NCBI GenBank assembly: GCA_016649715.1 | Contig: JAENXC010000013.1 | Span: 1-64,000, forward strand | Length of the DNA stretch: 64,000 nt | Direction: 5' to 3' | DNA from: Flavobacteriaceae bacterium | GTDB taxonomy: Bacteria > Bacteroidota > Bacteroidia > Flavobacteriales > Flavobacteriaceae | In this document: positions 41,230-50,045 of the stretch, in pieces | Layout: each line of letters opens with the position of its first letter | Position numbering within the stretch: position 1 is the first letter of the stretch | Notes under the pieces: model-generated | Told to the model about the DNA's origin: nothing | Database searches by the model: none | What the model saw: only the letters and a program-made list of their open reading frames with translations | Position numbers and translations under genes: made by a program

Positions 41230-41883
41230 TTAAAAGCCCACAAGGAAACGCTGCTTAAAACTGCTGCTTTCACCTTGAAAGACTGCTAAATAGAATCCAT
41301 TCTCTAAAAAACTTACATCTATTGCGCTATTTTCACTGCTCAGGGAAGTGCTGTAAACCCTTTTCCCCAAAACATCAAAAACCGTCATTTCTATAGGTTC
41401 AGCAAGTGGCGTGTTTAGGCGAATGTTCAGTATTCCGTAGGAAGGGTTTGGGTATAGTATCGCTTTTTGGGTTGTGTAATCCGTGATTCCTATCATTGCG
41501 CCACCCACCCAGACAGTCTCGGTATAGTCCGATTCCACGCCCCCTGGATTGTAAACAGCGGTTACGTGGGCATAAAATCCCTCTCCATTTCCATATAATA
41601 AAAAATCTACACCTCCGCAATTGCTTATTATTCCATAAATACTATCAATATTATAAATAGAATTTTCGCCACTAATAAATATATAAAAGTCATTTTCTCT
41701 ATAAATATTAAATCCAATAATTTCGTCGTGAGGTTGTTCAGGCTCACCCCATTCAAGAATAAAGAAATTGTTGGGAAAGTCATACCATTGCTCCCACGTA
41801 AGGTTTAAAACTGGGTTAATTTGTCCGAATGACTGAAAAGTGAAAAGAAGAAAAAGACCGATGGTAAGTGTAATTGTTTTCAT
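41230..41883 (-). CDS. Secreted protein with type IX secretion sorting domain
   Basis: A 217-residue protein with a signal peptide (MKTITLTIGLFLLFTFQSFG before Q; start at 41883 rather than 41901), an approximately 115-residue middle with fibronectin-III-like features (NLTWEQWYDFPN, GFNIYRENDFY, YAHVTAVYNPGG), and a C-terminal Por sorting domain (ILYPNPSYGILNIR to the end). The sorting domain is nearly identical in DNA and protein to that of the next gene. It is likely surface-attached or released; no enzymatic motif was seen. Confidence 0.88.
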   Translation of the reverse strand: MKTITLTIGLFLLFTFQSFGQINPVLNLTWEQWYDFPNNFFILEWGEPEQPHDEIIGFNIYRENDFYIFISGENSIYNIDSIYGIISNCGGVDFLLYGNGEGFYAHVTAVYNPGGVESDYTETVWVGGAMIGITDYTTQKAILYPNPSYGILNIRLNTPLAEPIEMTVFDVLGKRVYSTSLSSENSAIDVSFLENGFYLAVFQGESSSFKQRFLVGF

Positions 41884-41997
41884 AAGTTGCCATTTTTGCA
41901 TTTCACCTTCTATATTGAAATGCTATTCAAGATAGAATAAAGATATATATATCCGAGAAAATAGGCAAATAAAATCCTTTTGATACGTAGCTTAACT

Positions 41998-43161
41998 TCA
42001 TTCCAAAACAATCCTTCTGACAGCCAGAACTTCCCCGTTTTTAAAAACAGCAGCATAAACGCCACTTCCCAAAAACCCTAAATCCAAAGTAGTGTTTTCA
42101 GTATTCAAAGAAGTGCTGTAAACCCTTTTTCCCAAAACATCAAAAACCGTCATTGCTAAAGGTTCAGAAAGTGGCGTGTTTAGGCGAATGTTCAGTATTC
42201 CGTGGGAAGGGTTTGGGTAAAGAACCAAGTTTGCATCAAAATTGTTTTCTGAAACGCCCAAGGGTTCGCGCGCCACGGCAAAATGCAATGCCGCGCCCAA
42301 AGCGCCTTTTGAAACTTCAAAAACGTAATCGGGGTCCATGTTTTCAATAATGTCATTGGGGCCGTGCGGGTAGGGCGACTCGTTGGCTTCATAAAGACCC
42401 GTAATCACTTCGCCATTGTTTTCAAACGGCATATAGTCTGAAGCATAGGCATAGGAAATCTCCGTTTGAAGGTTGGAATACAGCCCGAAACAGTTCGCCA
42501 TTTCCTGCGTAGCCTGTGCAGACGCCGCGTTGTTTGAGCTTGGCGAAGACTCGTCGCGCTCGCAAACAATGGTGTTGTTGTTCATACTGGCAACGCCGCC
42601 CACTTCGTCTATGTTCAGGACCAATTTAATGTCCAAATTTTCAGGAATTACGGTGTGGTTCACGTAATACTCGCTGCCCACCAAACCTTCTTCCTCGCCG
42701 CTAAAGTGGATAAACTTGATGGAATAATCAGTATCTACGTCTTTTAGCAACCTTGCCAGTTCCAGTATTAGCACGGTTCCGCTGCCGTTATCGTTGGCAC
42801 CGGGGCCGTTTAAGGTGTCGTAATGGCCATCAATTATCAGAAAAGTATTTGGATAAACGCTCCCCGTTTTGGTGATGATGATATTGGAGGTTGTTTGCCC
42901 ATAAACGTTAAATGGCTGTGTTTCAATAGTGGTGTAGCCCAAAGCTTGGTAGCGCGCAATGATCCAGTTTTTTGCGGCTTCAATTTCGCTGCTTCCGGGC
43001 TCTTTTACGCCGAAAGCTACCAAAGTAGTGAGGTCGTTTAAAATGTTTGTTGAAGAAGTGTTTTCAACAATTCCGTTGTAATAGGGGTTGAAAACCTGTG
43101 CGTTAGCGCTGAAAATTGTAAAAAGGCAAAGTAAAATTGTAAACTGGGGAAATGATTTCAT
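41998..43161 (-). CDS. Secreted M28 family zinc metallopeptidase with type IX sorting domain
   Basis: The 387-residue protein has a signal peptide ending ANA before Q, an M28 aminopeptidase domain (zinc ligands in GHYDT and ANDNGSGT, catalytic acid in FSGEEEGLVGSEYY, NIDEVGG, and the late His in SPYPHGPNDI), and a C-terminal Por sorting domain (LYPNPSHGILNIR, about residue 315 on). It would act on peptides outside the cell. Co-orientation with the preceding type IX-secreted gene and the near-identical tails suggest duplication or gene conversion of the domain. Confidence 0.93.
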   Translation of the reverse strand: MKSFPQFTILLCLFTIFSANAQVFNPYYNGIVENTSSTNILNDLTTLVAFGVKEPGSSEIEAAKNWIIARYQALGYTTIETQPFNVYGQTTSNIIITKTGSVYPNTFLIIDGHYDTLNGPGANDNGSGTVLILELARLLKDVDTDYSIKFIHFSGEEEGLVGSEYYVNHTVIPENLDIKLVLNIDEVGGVASMNNNTIVCERDESSPSSNNAASAQATQEMANCFGLYSNLQTEISYAYASDYMPFENNGEVITGLYEANESPYPHGPNDIIENMDPDYVFEVSKGALGAALHFAVAREPLGVSENNFDANLVLYPNPSHGILNIRLNTPLSEPLAMTVFDVLGKRVYSTSLNTENTTLDLGFLGSGVYAAVFKNGEVLAVRRIVLE

Positions 43162-43218
43162 TTGGGGAATTATTTTTTTTTGTGAAAGTATTGTTTTTGA
43201 GCGAGACTCATAACATTA

Positions 43219-43647
43219 TTAAATTCCTTGTTCTGAAATGCTTTTTAGGTATTCATCGGCATTCATCACTGGAAGAAGAGATTCTTTAAAATCTTTTGCA
43301 TTTCGAGAGATTATTATGCCGCAATTTGAATCCAAAGCACTGAAATATTGCAGGGAATCCTCAAAATCCTTAAAGGAAGAATTGAGACCTTTTTCTAAAA
43401 TTTGTTCGTCCAGCTTACAGATTTCACATATTATTTTAAATTTTCGAAGTTTCTCGAGCACAATTTTTGGGTGTTCAGCTCTTGAGAGCAAATAGCTTAC
43501 CGTTGCAAACGATAAAGGCGAAACAACCAGCACAACCAATTCTTTATCGGCCAAGGTGACCAGTTTTGCAATCGGTTCGTAAAAGGGCTTTCTTTCCCCG
43601 AGCAAATCAAGCATAACATTAGTGTCCAGAAATAATCTTTTTTTCAT
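43219..43647 (-). CDS. PIN-domain toxin-like protein (VapC-type)
   Basis: A 142-residue PIN-fold protein, expected to be a magnesium-dependent ribonuclease. The first acidic site is in RLFLDTNVMLDLLGERKPFY (Asp8, Asp13 region), followed by KDFEDSLQYFSAL with the mid acidic residues and IIISRNAKDF with the last. It follows the DUF6364 gene with a four-base overlap, the usual antitoxin-then-toxin order. Confidence 0.9.
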   Translation of the reverse strand: MKKRLFLDTNVMLDLLGERKPFYEPIAKLVTLADKELVVLVVSPLSFATVSYLLSRAEHPKIVLEKLRKFKIICEICKLDEQILEKGLNSSFKDFEDSLQYFSALDSNCGIIISRNAKDFKESLLPVMNADEYLKSISEQGI

Positions 43648-43892
43648 TTGTATTTTTTCATTAAATACTCACCATATTCCTTTTTATAGTCCAAATCAGA
43701 TGGGATTTTGACCCCCGTAGCTAGGCTTTTCACAAAAGGAGAGATTTCAAATTCATCGGTTTTCTTTTCGGAAGTGAGACTTTGAAGGTAAGTTTCTACA
43801 ACTTTAGACAGACTTATTTTTTTTTCTGAAGCATATTCTTTAGCCCTTTCAATTATCTTTTTATTCAACTTTAAGGTCAATTTGGTTTCCAT
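43644..43892 (-). CDS. DUF6364 family antitoxin-like protein
   Basis: An 82-residue protein starting METKLTLKLNKKIIERAKEY, the ribbon-helix-helix-like pattern of DUF6364/VapB-type antitoxins; ISLSKVVETYLQSL forms the second helix. ATG at 43892 is chosen; the frame opens at 43979, but the extra 29 residues would overlap the recG 3' end and look non-family. It is overlapped by four bases with the PIN toxin. A repeated CGTAC (43908-43912 and 43933-43937) upstream could be part of an operator. Confidence 0.85.
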   Translation of the reverse strand: METKLTLKLNKKIIERAKEYASEKKISLSKVVETYLQSLTSEKKTDEFEISPFVKSLATGVKIPSDLDYKKEYGEYLMKKYK

Positions 43893-43960
43893 AACGAGAA
43901 GTTTATACGTACAAAAATAAGTAATTTGAACGTACAGTCCAATTTCTTTAGAATTTATTT

Positions 43961-46078
43961 CTAAGAAATATAATTCCAAATATTTCGATACTTCACAAGC
44001 TGTGCATAGGTATTCTTGATAGGCATATTTTCTTCGGAAGCAAGGTTGGGGTCTGCCTTAAGGGTTTGCATGGCATAGCTACGGGCTATTTTTAATATTT
44101 CAGAATCTTTTACAATATCTGCAATGCGAAGGTTTAGCACGCCGCTTTGCTGGGTGCCCATCATATCGCCGGGACCGCGGAGTTTTAGGTCAACTTCGGC
44201 AATTTCAAAGCCGTCGCTAGTGCGAACCATCGTTTGTAAGCGGGTTTTGGCGTCTGCGGAAAGTTTGTAGCTGGTCATTAATATACAATAACTCTGTTCC
44301 GCTCCACGCCCCACACGACCGCGCAATTGGTGCAACTGCGAAAGTCCGAAGCGCTCAGCACTTTCAATAACCATTACACTTGCGTTGGGAACATCCACGC
44401 CCACTTCAATAACCGTGGTGGCGACCATAATTTGCGTTTCGCCTTTTATAAAACGGTTCATTTCATATTCCTTATCGGCAGGTTTCATCTGTCCGTGTAC
44501 GATGGAAACTTGATAATTTGGTCCCGAACCGTCGGGAGGAAATTCGCGCACAATACTTTCATATCCGTCCATCAAATCCTTGTAATCCATGGTCTCACTT
44601 TCCTGTATTAAAGGGTACACAATATACACCTGCCTGCCCTTCGAAATTTCGTCTTTCAGAAAGTGAAAAACCTTCAGTCTATTTGCGTCAAAACGGTGCA
44701 CGGTTTTGATGTCTTTTCTGCCCGGCGGAAGCTCGTCAATTACGCTAATATCCAGGTCGCCATAAACGCTCATGGCGAGGGTGCGGGGGATGGGGGTGGC
44801 GGTCATCACGAGCACGTGCGGAGGGTAGTCATTTTTGTGCCAAAGCTTGCTGCGTTGTTCCACCCCAAAACGGTGTTGCTCATCCACAATGGCGAGGCCT
44901 AAATTTTTGAATTTTACCTTTTCTTCAAGCAGCGCATGGGTGCCAATCAAGATGTCCAATTCGCCATTTTCGAGTTTTTCGTGGATTTCCCGTCTCTTTG
45001 AAGTTTTGGTTGAACCTGTGAGTAATTCTATACTGGTGTTCAGCTTTTTACACATTTCAATCAATCCGTTATAGTGTTGGACTGACAAAATTTCAGTTGG
45101 CGCCATTAAACAGGCTTGAAAACCGTTGTCAAGTGCTATTAACATTGCCATTAACGCTACTATGGTCTTTCCGGAACCTACATCGCCCTGTAGGAGTCGG
45201 TTCATCTGTGCGTTGCTTCCCAAATCATTGCGGATTTCTTTGATTACCCGCTTCTGTGCCTCGGTCAATTCAAAGGGTAAATGTTCCGCAAAAAAGGTGT
45301 TGAAATTGTGCCCGATTTTATCAAAAGTATAACCCTTTATTTTCGATTTATGGATGAGGTTTTTTCGGATTAATTGCAGTTGGATGTAGAACAATTCCTC
45401 AAACTTTAATCGGTATTCTGCACGTGCCAAATGCGCCTGACTTTTTGGAAAATGTATGTTGAAAAGCGCTTCCTTTTTTGAGGCTAATTTGAGCTGTTCC
45501 AAAAGCGGTTTTGAGAGGGTCTCGGCGAAGGCATTTTTGCTCTCCAAAAACAGCTGTTGCATCAGCCCATTTATCACTCGATTTGTGATGCCGCTATTCC
45601 CCAATTTTTCGGTGGAAGGATAGACGGGTTGCATGGCAGATCGGATACTTTTTTCGTGCGCATCCAGCAATTCCATTTCGGGGTGTGGCATGGAAAAACT
45701 GTTGTTGAAATAATTCGTTTTTCCAAAGATTACATAGGGCTCGTTCAACTTCAAATTTTCCCGAATCCATTTTATCCCTCGAAACCAAACAAGTTCCATG
45801 CTGCCAGTTTCGTCCATAAAAGTAGCGACCAGACGTTTTCCGTGTTTTTGATCCACAGTTTTTATGTGGGTAATCTTTCCTATAATTTGAACTTCGGCGT
45901 TTGTTTGTTGTAACTGAGCAATTTTGTAATACTGTGTTCGGTCCAAATACCGATTCGGAAAAAGATTCAACAAATCCTGAAAAGTGTGAATGCCGAGCTC
46001 CTTTTTAAGCAAATCCGCCCGATTTGGGCCGACGCCTTTTAGGTAATCTATTGGAGTTTGCATGAAATTGGCATTCAT
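43961..46078 (-). CDS. recG: ATP-dependent DNA helicase RecG
   Basis: RecG reverses stalled forks and processes branched DNA. The 705-residue protein contains the wedge/OB domain (EVQIIGKITHIK, about residue 65), Walker A LLQGDVGSGKT (about residue 300), DEQHRFGVEQR as motif II, TATPIPRTLAM as motif III, VIEVGVDVPNASVMVIE, and RGRVGRGAEQSYC in motif VI. The length matches the family. A start at the sixth codon (MQTPIDYLKG) is equally plausible. Confidence 0.97.
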   Translation of the reverse strand: MNANFMQTPIDYLKGVGPNRADLLKKELGIHTFQDLLNLFPNRYLDRTQYYKIAQLQQTNAEVQIIGKITHIKTVDQKHGKRLVATFMDETGSMELVWFRGIKWIRENLKLNEPYVIFGKTNYFNNSFSMPHPEMELLDAHEKSIRSAMQPVYPSTEKLGNSGITNRVINGLMQQLFLESKNAFAETLSKPLLEQLKLASKKEALFNIHFPKSQAHLARAEYRLKFEELFYIQLQLIRKNLIHKSKIKGYTFDKIGHNFNTFFAEHLPFELTEAQKRVIKEIRNDLGSNAQMNRLLQGDVGSGKTIVALMAMLIALDNGFQACLMAPTEILSVQHYNGLIEMCKKLNTSIELLTGSTKTSKRREIHEKLENGELDILIGTHALLEEKVKFKNLGLAIVDEQHRFGVEQRSKLWHKNDYPPHVLVMTATPIPRTLAMSVYGDLDISVIDELPPGRKDIKTVHRFDANRLKVFHFLKDEISKGRQVYIVYPLIQESETMDYKDLMDGYESIVREFPPDGSGPNYQVSIVHGQMKPADKEYEMNRFIKGETQIMVATTVIEVGVDVPNASVMVIESAERFGLSQLHQLRGRVGRGAEQSYCILMTSYKLSADAKTRLQTMVRTSDGFEIAEVDLKLRGPGDMMGTQQSGVLNLRIADIVKDSEILKIARSYAMQTLKADPNLASEENMPIKNTYAQLVKYRNIWNYIS

Positions 46079-46189
46079 ATAAATAGCTTCTCAATTTTTG
46101 GGGGAAATCGTATAAAATTATTTCTTCAGAAAATTAAAATGATATATTTGTTAAAATTATACTATTTGCTAATTTAATCATTCCTTCCC

Positions 46190-47767
46190 ATGAAAAAAAT
46201 CTACCTTTTATTTGCCTTTGCATTATTGTTACAAGCTTCGGTTTTTGCTGAAAACCTTACGGTACCTGAATTAACTACACGTTTAACCGAGGCTTATCCC
46301 ATTGAAATGCCCGTGTTAAAACCCTATCCTCTTTATATGAATGCCTCGGTTGAAGCACCCGATAGTATTTCGGAAGTTACCATCACTATTGATGGCACGG
46401 ACTATCCCACCGTGACGGAAACAGGATTTTATTATTATTTATGGACGCCTGCCAATTACGGAAACCACGAAATAATAATGACCGCAAAAACAACTAATGG
46501 CGATGAAACTTCCCTCACCCGAAACATTGTGGTGACCAATACGGCTACTTCACAAGTGGTGAGAAGCTTGGAGGATGTTGTCATTGAATTTAATGGCGTA
46601 AACAGCCGTTGGTATTACGGCACTTATACTTTTCCGCAGTTTGTGGGTGTGTATAACGATATAGATGCTTTTTTGGAGGTGGAATGTCCCAATATTCCTG
46701 GTGGCTGTGATGATTGGGACCGTTGGGCCTTTATTGATGTGAAAGCCCCGGACGGCAATTGGATTCAGTTAATTAGATATATTACCCCTTATGGGGTGGG
46801 ATGTAATCACGAGCTTGACGTAACAGATTATATGTCCTTGCTGCAGGGCGAAGTGGAAATCAGGGTTTTTATTGACACTTGGGGCACAGGCGGCTGGCAA
46901 CTTACATTGGATACCAATTATACAGCCGGCGCACCGCAATATGCATATAGCAACGTGGTTGAGGTCTGGGACGGAGAGTATCCTTTTGGCGATATGGCCA
47001 ATTTACAGCCAGTTGAAACTTTCAACGTAGAAATCCCGCAGGGCGTGGAAGCCTCGCACTTGCGTGTTTCCAATACGGGCCACGGTTGGGGAAGCAATAA
47101 CTCAGGCAACGCGGCTGAATTTTTTAATGCAACTCATTATCTTGACATTAACGGGACCGAAACATTTACCCAACATCTGTGGAACCAATGCAACCCAAAC
47201 CCCGACGGTTGCACTGGCCAACAAGGAACATGGCAATATCCTAGGGCGGGCTGGTGCCCAGGTGCTATTTCGCCACCAAATATTTATGATTTAACGCCTT
47301 ATGCGGGAACCACATTTGACCTGGATTACCGTTTTCACCCGAGTTACAGAGATTTTTGCCACCCAAACAATCCAAACTGTGTTTCTGGACAAACCTGCCC
47401 AGATTGCAATGATGGCTACAACCCTGTTTATTATGTAGATACTCATATTATCAACCAAAGCAATAATCCGTTGGTGTATGGCAATATTTTGGGAACCAAC
47501 GCCATAGATAACACCCAAGTGTATGATATTACGATATATCCAAATCCTTCCAAAGGGGTTTTTCAGATAAAAACACAATATCCGGATGCTATCTCCCGAT
47601 TGACTATCAACACGGTGGAAGGAAAATCGGTAAAGGCTTATTATTTTAAATCTTCTGCCGAATTGAACAATTATTCGTTTGATGTTTCCAACCTTTCAAA
47701 AGGTGTTTATTTCATCAACCTTGAAAATTCGTACGGAACGGGTGTGAAAAGAATTATTTTAGAGTAG
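46190..47767 (+). CDS. PNGase F-like secreted glycosidase with type IX sorting domain
   Basis: The 525-residue protein has a signal peptide, an N-terminal immunoglobulin-like module (about 25-115), a two-part domain strongly resembling peptide-N-glycosidase F of Elizabethkingia (GCDDWDRWA, ITPYGVG, ELDVTDYMSLLQGEVEIRVF, RAGWCPGAISPP), and a Por sorting domain (YPNPSKGV). It would deglycosylate N-glycoproteins outside the cell. Against PNGase F, the catalytic Asp60 motif (CDEWDRYA) is kept and the Glu206 position appears kept in the segment GNAAEFFNATH, but the Glu118 position (IYTETW) is Asp here (VFIDTW). A terminator follows. Confidence 0.87.
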   Translation: MKKIYLLFAFALLLQASVFAENLTVPELTTRLTEAYPIEMPVLKPYPLYMNASVEAPDSISEVTITIDGTDYPTVTETGFYYYLWTPANYGNHEIIMTAKTTNGDETSLTRNIVVTNTATSQVVRSLEDVVIEFNGVNSRWYYGTYTFPQFVGVYNDIDAFLEVECPNIPGGCDDWDRWAFIDVKAPDGNWIQLIRYITPYGVGCNHELDVTDYMSLLQGEVEIRVFIDTWGTGGWQLTLDTNYTAGAPQYAYSNVVEVWDGEYPFGDMANLQPVETFNVEIPQGVEASHLRVSNTGHGWGSNNSGNAAEFFNATHYLDINGTETFTQHLWNQCNPNPDGCTGQQGTWQYPRAGWCPGAISPPNIYDLTPYAGTTFDLDYRFHPSYRDFCHPNNPNCVSGQTCPDCNDGYNPVYYVDTHIINQSNNPLVYGNILGTNAIDNTQVYDITIYPNPSKGVFQIKTQYPDAISRLTINTVEGKSVKAYYFKSSAELNNYSFDVSNLSKGVYFINLENSYGTGVKRIILE

Positions 47768-47789
47768 GAATTTTTACTACATACATTTT

Positions 47790-47828
47790 AAAAAGGTTAT
47801 TTTTGAATATCAAGAATAACCTTTTTTT
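47790..47828 (+). terminator. Hairpin terminator abutting the M1 peptidase start codon
   Basis: AAAAAGGTTATT pairs with AATAACCTTTTT around a 13-base loop, with the T-run ending exactly at the ATG of the next gene (47829). It could be a terminator of the PNGase F-like gene or an attenuator. Confidence 0.65.
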
Positions 47829-49940
47829 ATGCTTCGTTTTTTAACATCCATAAAGAACTTCGAACTGCGAAACCTTTCGTTGTTGCTTTTTGGCGTGCTG
47901 TTTTTAGGATTTGGTTTTGTTGGAAAACTCTTTGCGCAACAAACGGATGTTGTGGATTTTTTAAAAGCAGAAGTAACGGTAACGCCTATTTCCGCCGAAA
48001 AGAAAATTAAAGGGATCGTGAAATATACTTTTAAAATTCTTCAAAAAACCGATTCTGTTTTTTTGGATGCGAAAAATATGAAAGTGGTGAATTTTGCGCT
48101 GGAAGGAGTTGTAGTGAAGGCAGAAGCAGACAAAATTTGGTTGTTGGATAATTTTGAAGAGGGCAGAACTTACACTGCTTTTTTTACTTACGAAGCGGTG
48201 CCACAACAAACCCTTTATTTCCCCGGAAACGAAATTTGGACACAGGGACAGGGAAAATACACGTCGCATTGGTTGCCGAGCATTGATGATATAAACGATA
48301 AAATAGAGTTCGATTTAACGGTAGCTTCTTCCGAAGCTGAAAATGTGATTGCAAATGGAAAACTCTTGAAGACGGAAGAAAGGAATGGCCAAAAATACTG
48401 GCATTTTGATATGAAAGAACCCATGTCCAGCTATTTAGTGGCTTTCGCCATCGGTAATTTTGATAAAAAAGATCTGGTTTCAAATTCAGGAATTCCACTT
48501 GCATTGTTTTATAAGCCAAAAGATACCCTAAAAGTAGAGCCAACCTACCGTTACAGCAAACGGATTTTTGACTTTTTGGAAACTGAAATCAGCGTGCCTT
48601 ATCCGTGGCAGAATTACAAACAAGTTCCCGTTCGCGATTTTCTGTATGCCGGAATGGAAAACACAACCGCCACCTTTTTTTCGGAAGCGTTTATGGTGGA
48701 TTCCACAGGGTTTAACGACAGAAACTACGTGAACGTTAACGCCCACGAACTGGCCCATCAGTGGTTTGGAGATATGGTTACCGAAAAAGCTAGCGAGGAC
48801 CATTGGCTGCAGGAAGGTTTTGCCACTTATTACGCATTACTCGCTGAAAAGGAAATTTTTGGCGATGATTATTATTACTGGCAACTCTATCAAAATGCGG
48901 AACAATTAAAGGCAGCGAGCGACGAGGGAAAGGGCGAATCGCTTTTAAACCCAAAAGCGAGCTCACTTACGTTTTATCAAAAAGGAGCATGGGCACTTCA
49001 TATTTTACGGGAACGAATTGGAGATGAAGCATTCAAAACCGCAATAAAGAATTATTTGGAAAAATATAAATTTAAAAATGTTTCTACGGAAGATTTTTTG
49101 AAGGAAGTGAAAGCAGTTTCAGAAGTGGATATTTCAGAATTTGAAAAAAATTGGTTGCAACAGAGCGCTTTTCAAAGTGAAGAAGCATACCAATCATTGC
49201 TGAAATCTTCGTTTATAATAAAATATTTTGAAGTTTCCGCGCTTCGAGCGGTTCCATTTTTGGATAAAAAGCTTCAGTTAAAAACAGCACTCACGTTTCC
49301 GAACGATTTTATTGGGCAGGAAGCCATTTACCAGTTAGTTGAAGAGCCTATTTCAGAAACACTTCCACTTTACAAAACTGCTTTTGAAAGCAACAACCTG
49401 TACGTCAGGCAAGCAGTGGCACTCTCGCTACAAACCATTCCGAAGGAACTTCAAACGGAATATGAGAGTTTGTTAAATGACGAATCTTATGTAACCATCG
49501 AATCTGCATTGTATCAAACATGGACACAATTTCCCGAGAAAAGGGTGGAATATCTCAATAAAACAAAAGGCATTGAAGGTTTTCAGAATAAAAACATCAG
49601 ACAGTTGTGGTTGGCTTTGGCAATTATAACAGAGGGTTATGAAAATTCCGAAAAGGAGAATTATTTGAACGAACTGAAAAATTACACTTCCCCGGACTAC
49701 AGTTTTGAAATCCGCGAAAAAGCATTTGAATATGTAAACCAACTTCAACTGTGGGATTTGGAAACGCTGAAAAATCTTGTAGAAGCTTGCGTTCACCCCA
49801 CATGGCGTTTTGCGAAATCTTCAAAAGAGCTTTTAAATTCTGTAATTCAGGATAAAAAACAGTACGAACAAGTGAAGGTTTTGGGCAGGCAGGTTTCGGA
49901 AAAAACGGCGAATTATTTAAATTCAATTATAAAGGAATGA
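47829..49940 (+). CDS. M1 family aminopeptidase (zinc metallopeptidase)
   Basis: A 703-residue exopeptidase removing N-terminal residues from peptides. It has a signal-type hydrophobic segment (about residues 18-36, ending FAQQ), the substrate motif AGMENTTATF (GAMEN equivalent), and zinc-binding HELAHQWFGDM with the third ligand in WLQEGFATYY (about residues 300-330). A long helical C-terminal region follows, as in leukotriene-A4-hydrolase-like members. No sorting domain was seen, so it is probably periplasmic. The start codon lies at the foot of a hairpin. Confidence 0.95.
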   Translation: MLRFLTSIKNFELRNLSLLLFGVLFLGFGFVGKLFAQQTDVVDFLKAEVTVTPISAEKKIKGIVKYTFKILQKTDSVFLDAKNMKVVNFALEGVVVKAEADKIWLLDNFEEGRTYTAFFTYEAVPQQTLYFPGNEIWTQGQGKYTSHWLPSIDDINDKIEFDLTVASSEAENVIANGKLLKTEERNGQKYWHFDMKEPMSSYLVAFAIGNFDKKDLVSNSGIPLALFYKPKDTLKVEPTYRYSKRIFDFLETEISVPYPWQNYKQVPVRDFLYAGMENTTATFFSEAFMVDSTGFNDRNYVNVNAHELAHQWFGDMVTEKASEDHWLQEGFATYYALLAEKEIFGDDYYYWQLYQNAEQLKAASDEGKGESLLNPKASSLTFYQKGAWALHILRERIGDEAFKTAIKNYLEKYKFKNVSTEDFLKEVKAVSEVDISEFEKNWLQQSAFQSEEAYQSLLKSSFIIKYFEVSALRAVPFLDKKLQLKTALTFPNDFIGQEAIYQLVEEPISETLPLYKTAFESNNLYVRQAVALSLQTIPKELQTEYESLLNDESYVTIESALYQTWTQFPEKRVEYLNKTKGIEGFQNKNIRQLWLALAIITEGYENSEKENYLNELKNYTSPDYSFEIREKAFEYVNQLQLWDLETLKNLVEACVHPTWRFAKSSKELLNSVIQDKKQYEQVKVLGRQVSEKTANYLNSIIKE

Positions 49941-49995
49941 AACATCCACGATTATATTTAAACACACGGCAAAATGACTAATTGGATGTCCCACT

Positions 49996-50011
49996 TGCCT
50001 GTTGACAGGCA
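49996..50011. repeat. TGCCTGT-TG-ACAGGCA palindrome
   Basis: A 7-2-7 stem between the M1 peptidase and patatin genes, related to CCTACCTGCCGGCAGGTAGG at 40039. Confidence 0.6.
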
Positions 50012-50045
50012 GATTTGATCTTTAAAAAACAAATATTATAAATAG

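Noticed and set aside
43893-43979. Longer form of the DUF6364 antitoxin
   Set aside because: Its N-terminal extension overlaps the end of recG and does not resemble the family; ATG 43892 is a standard start.
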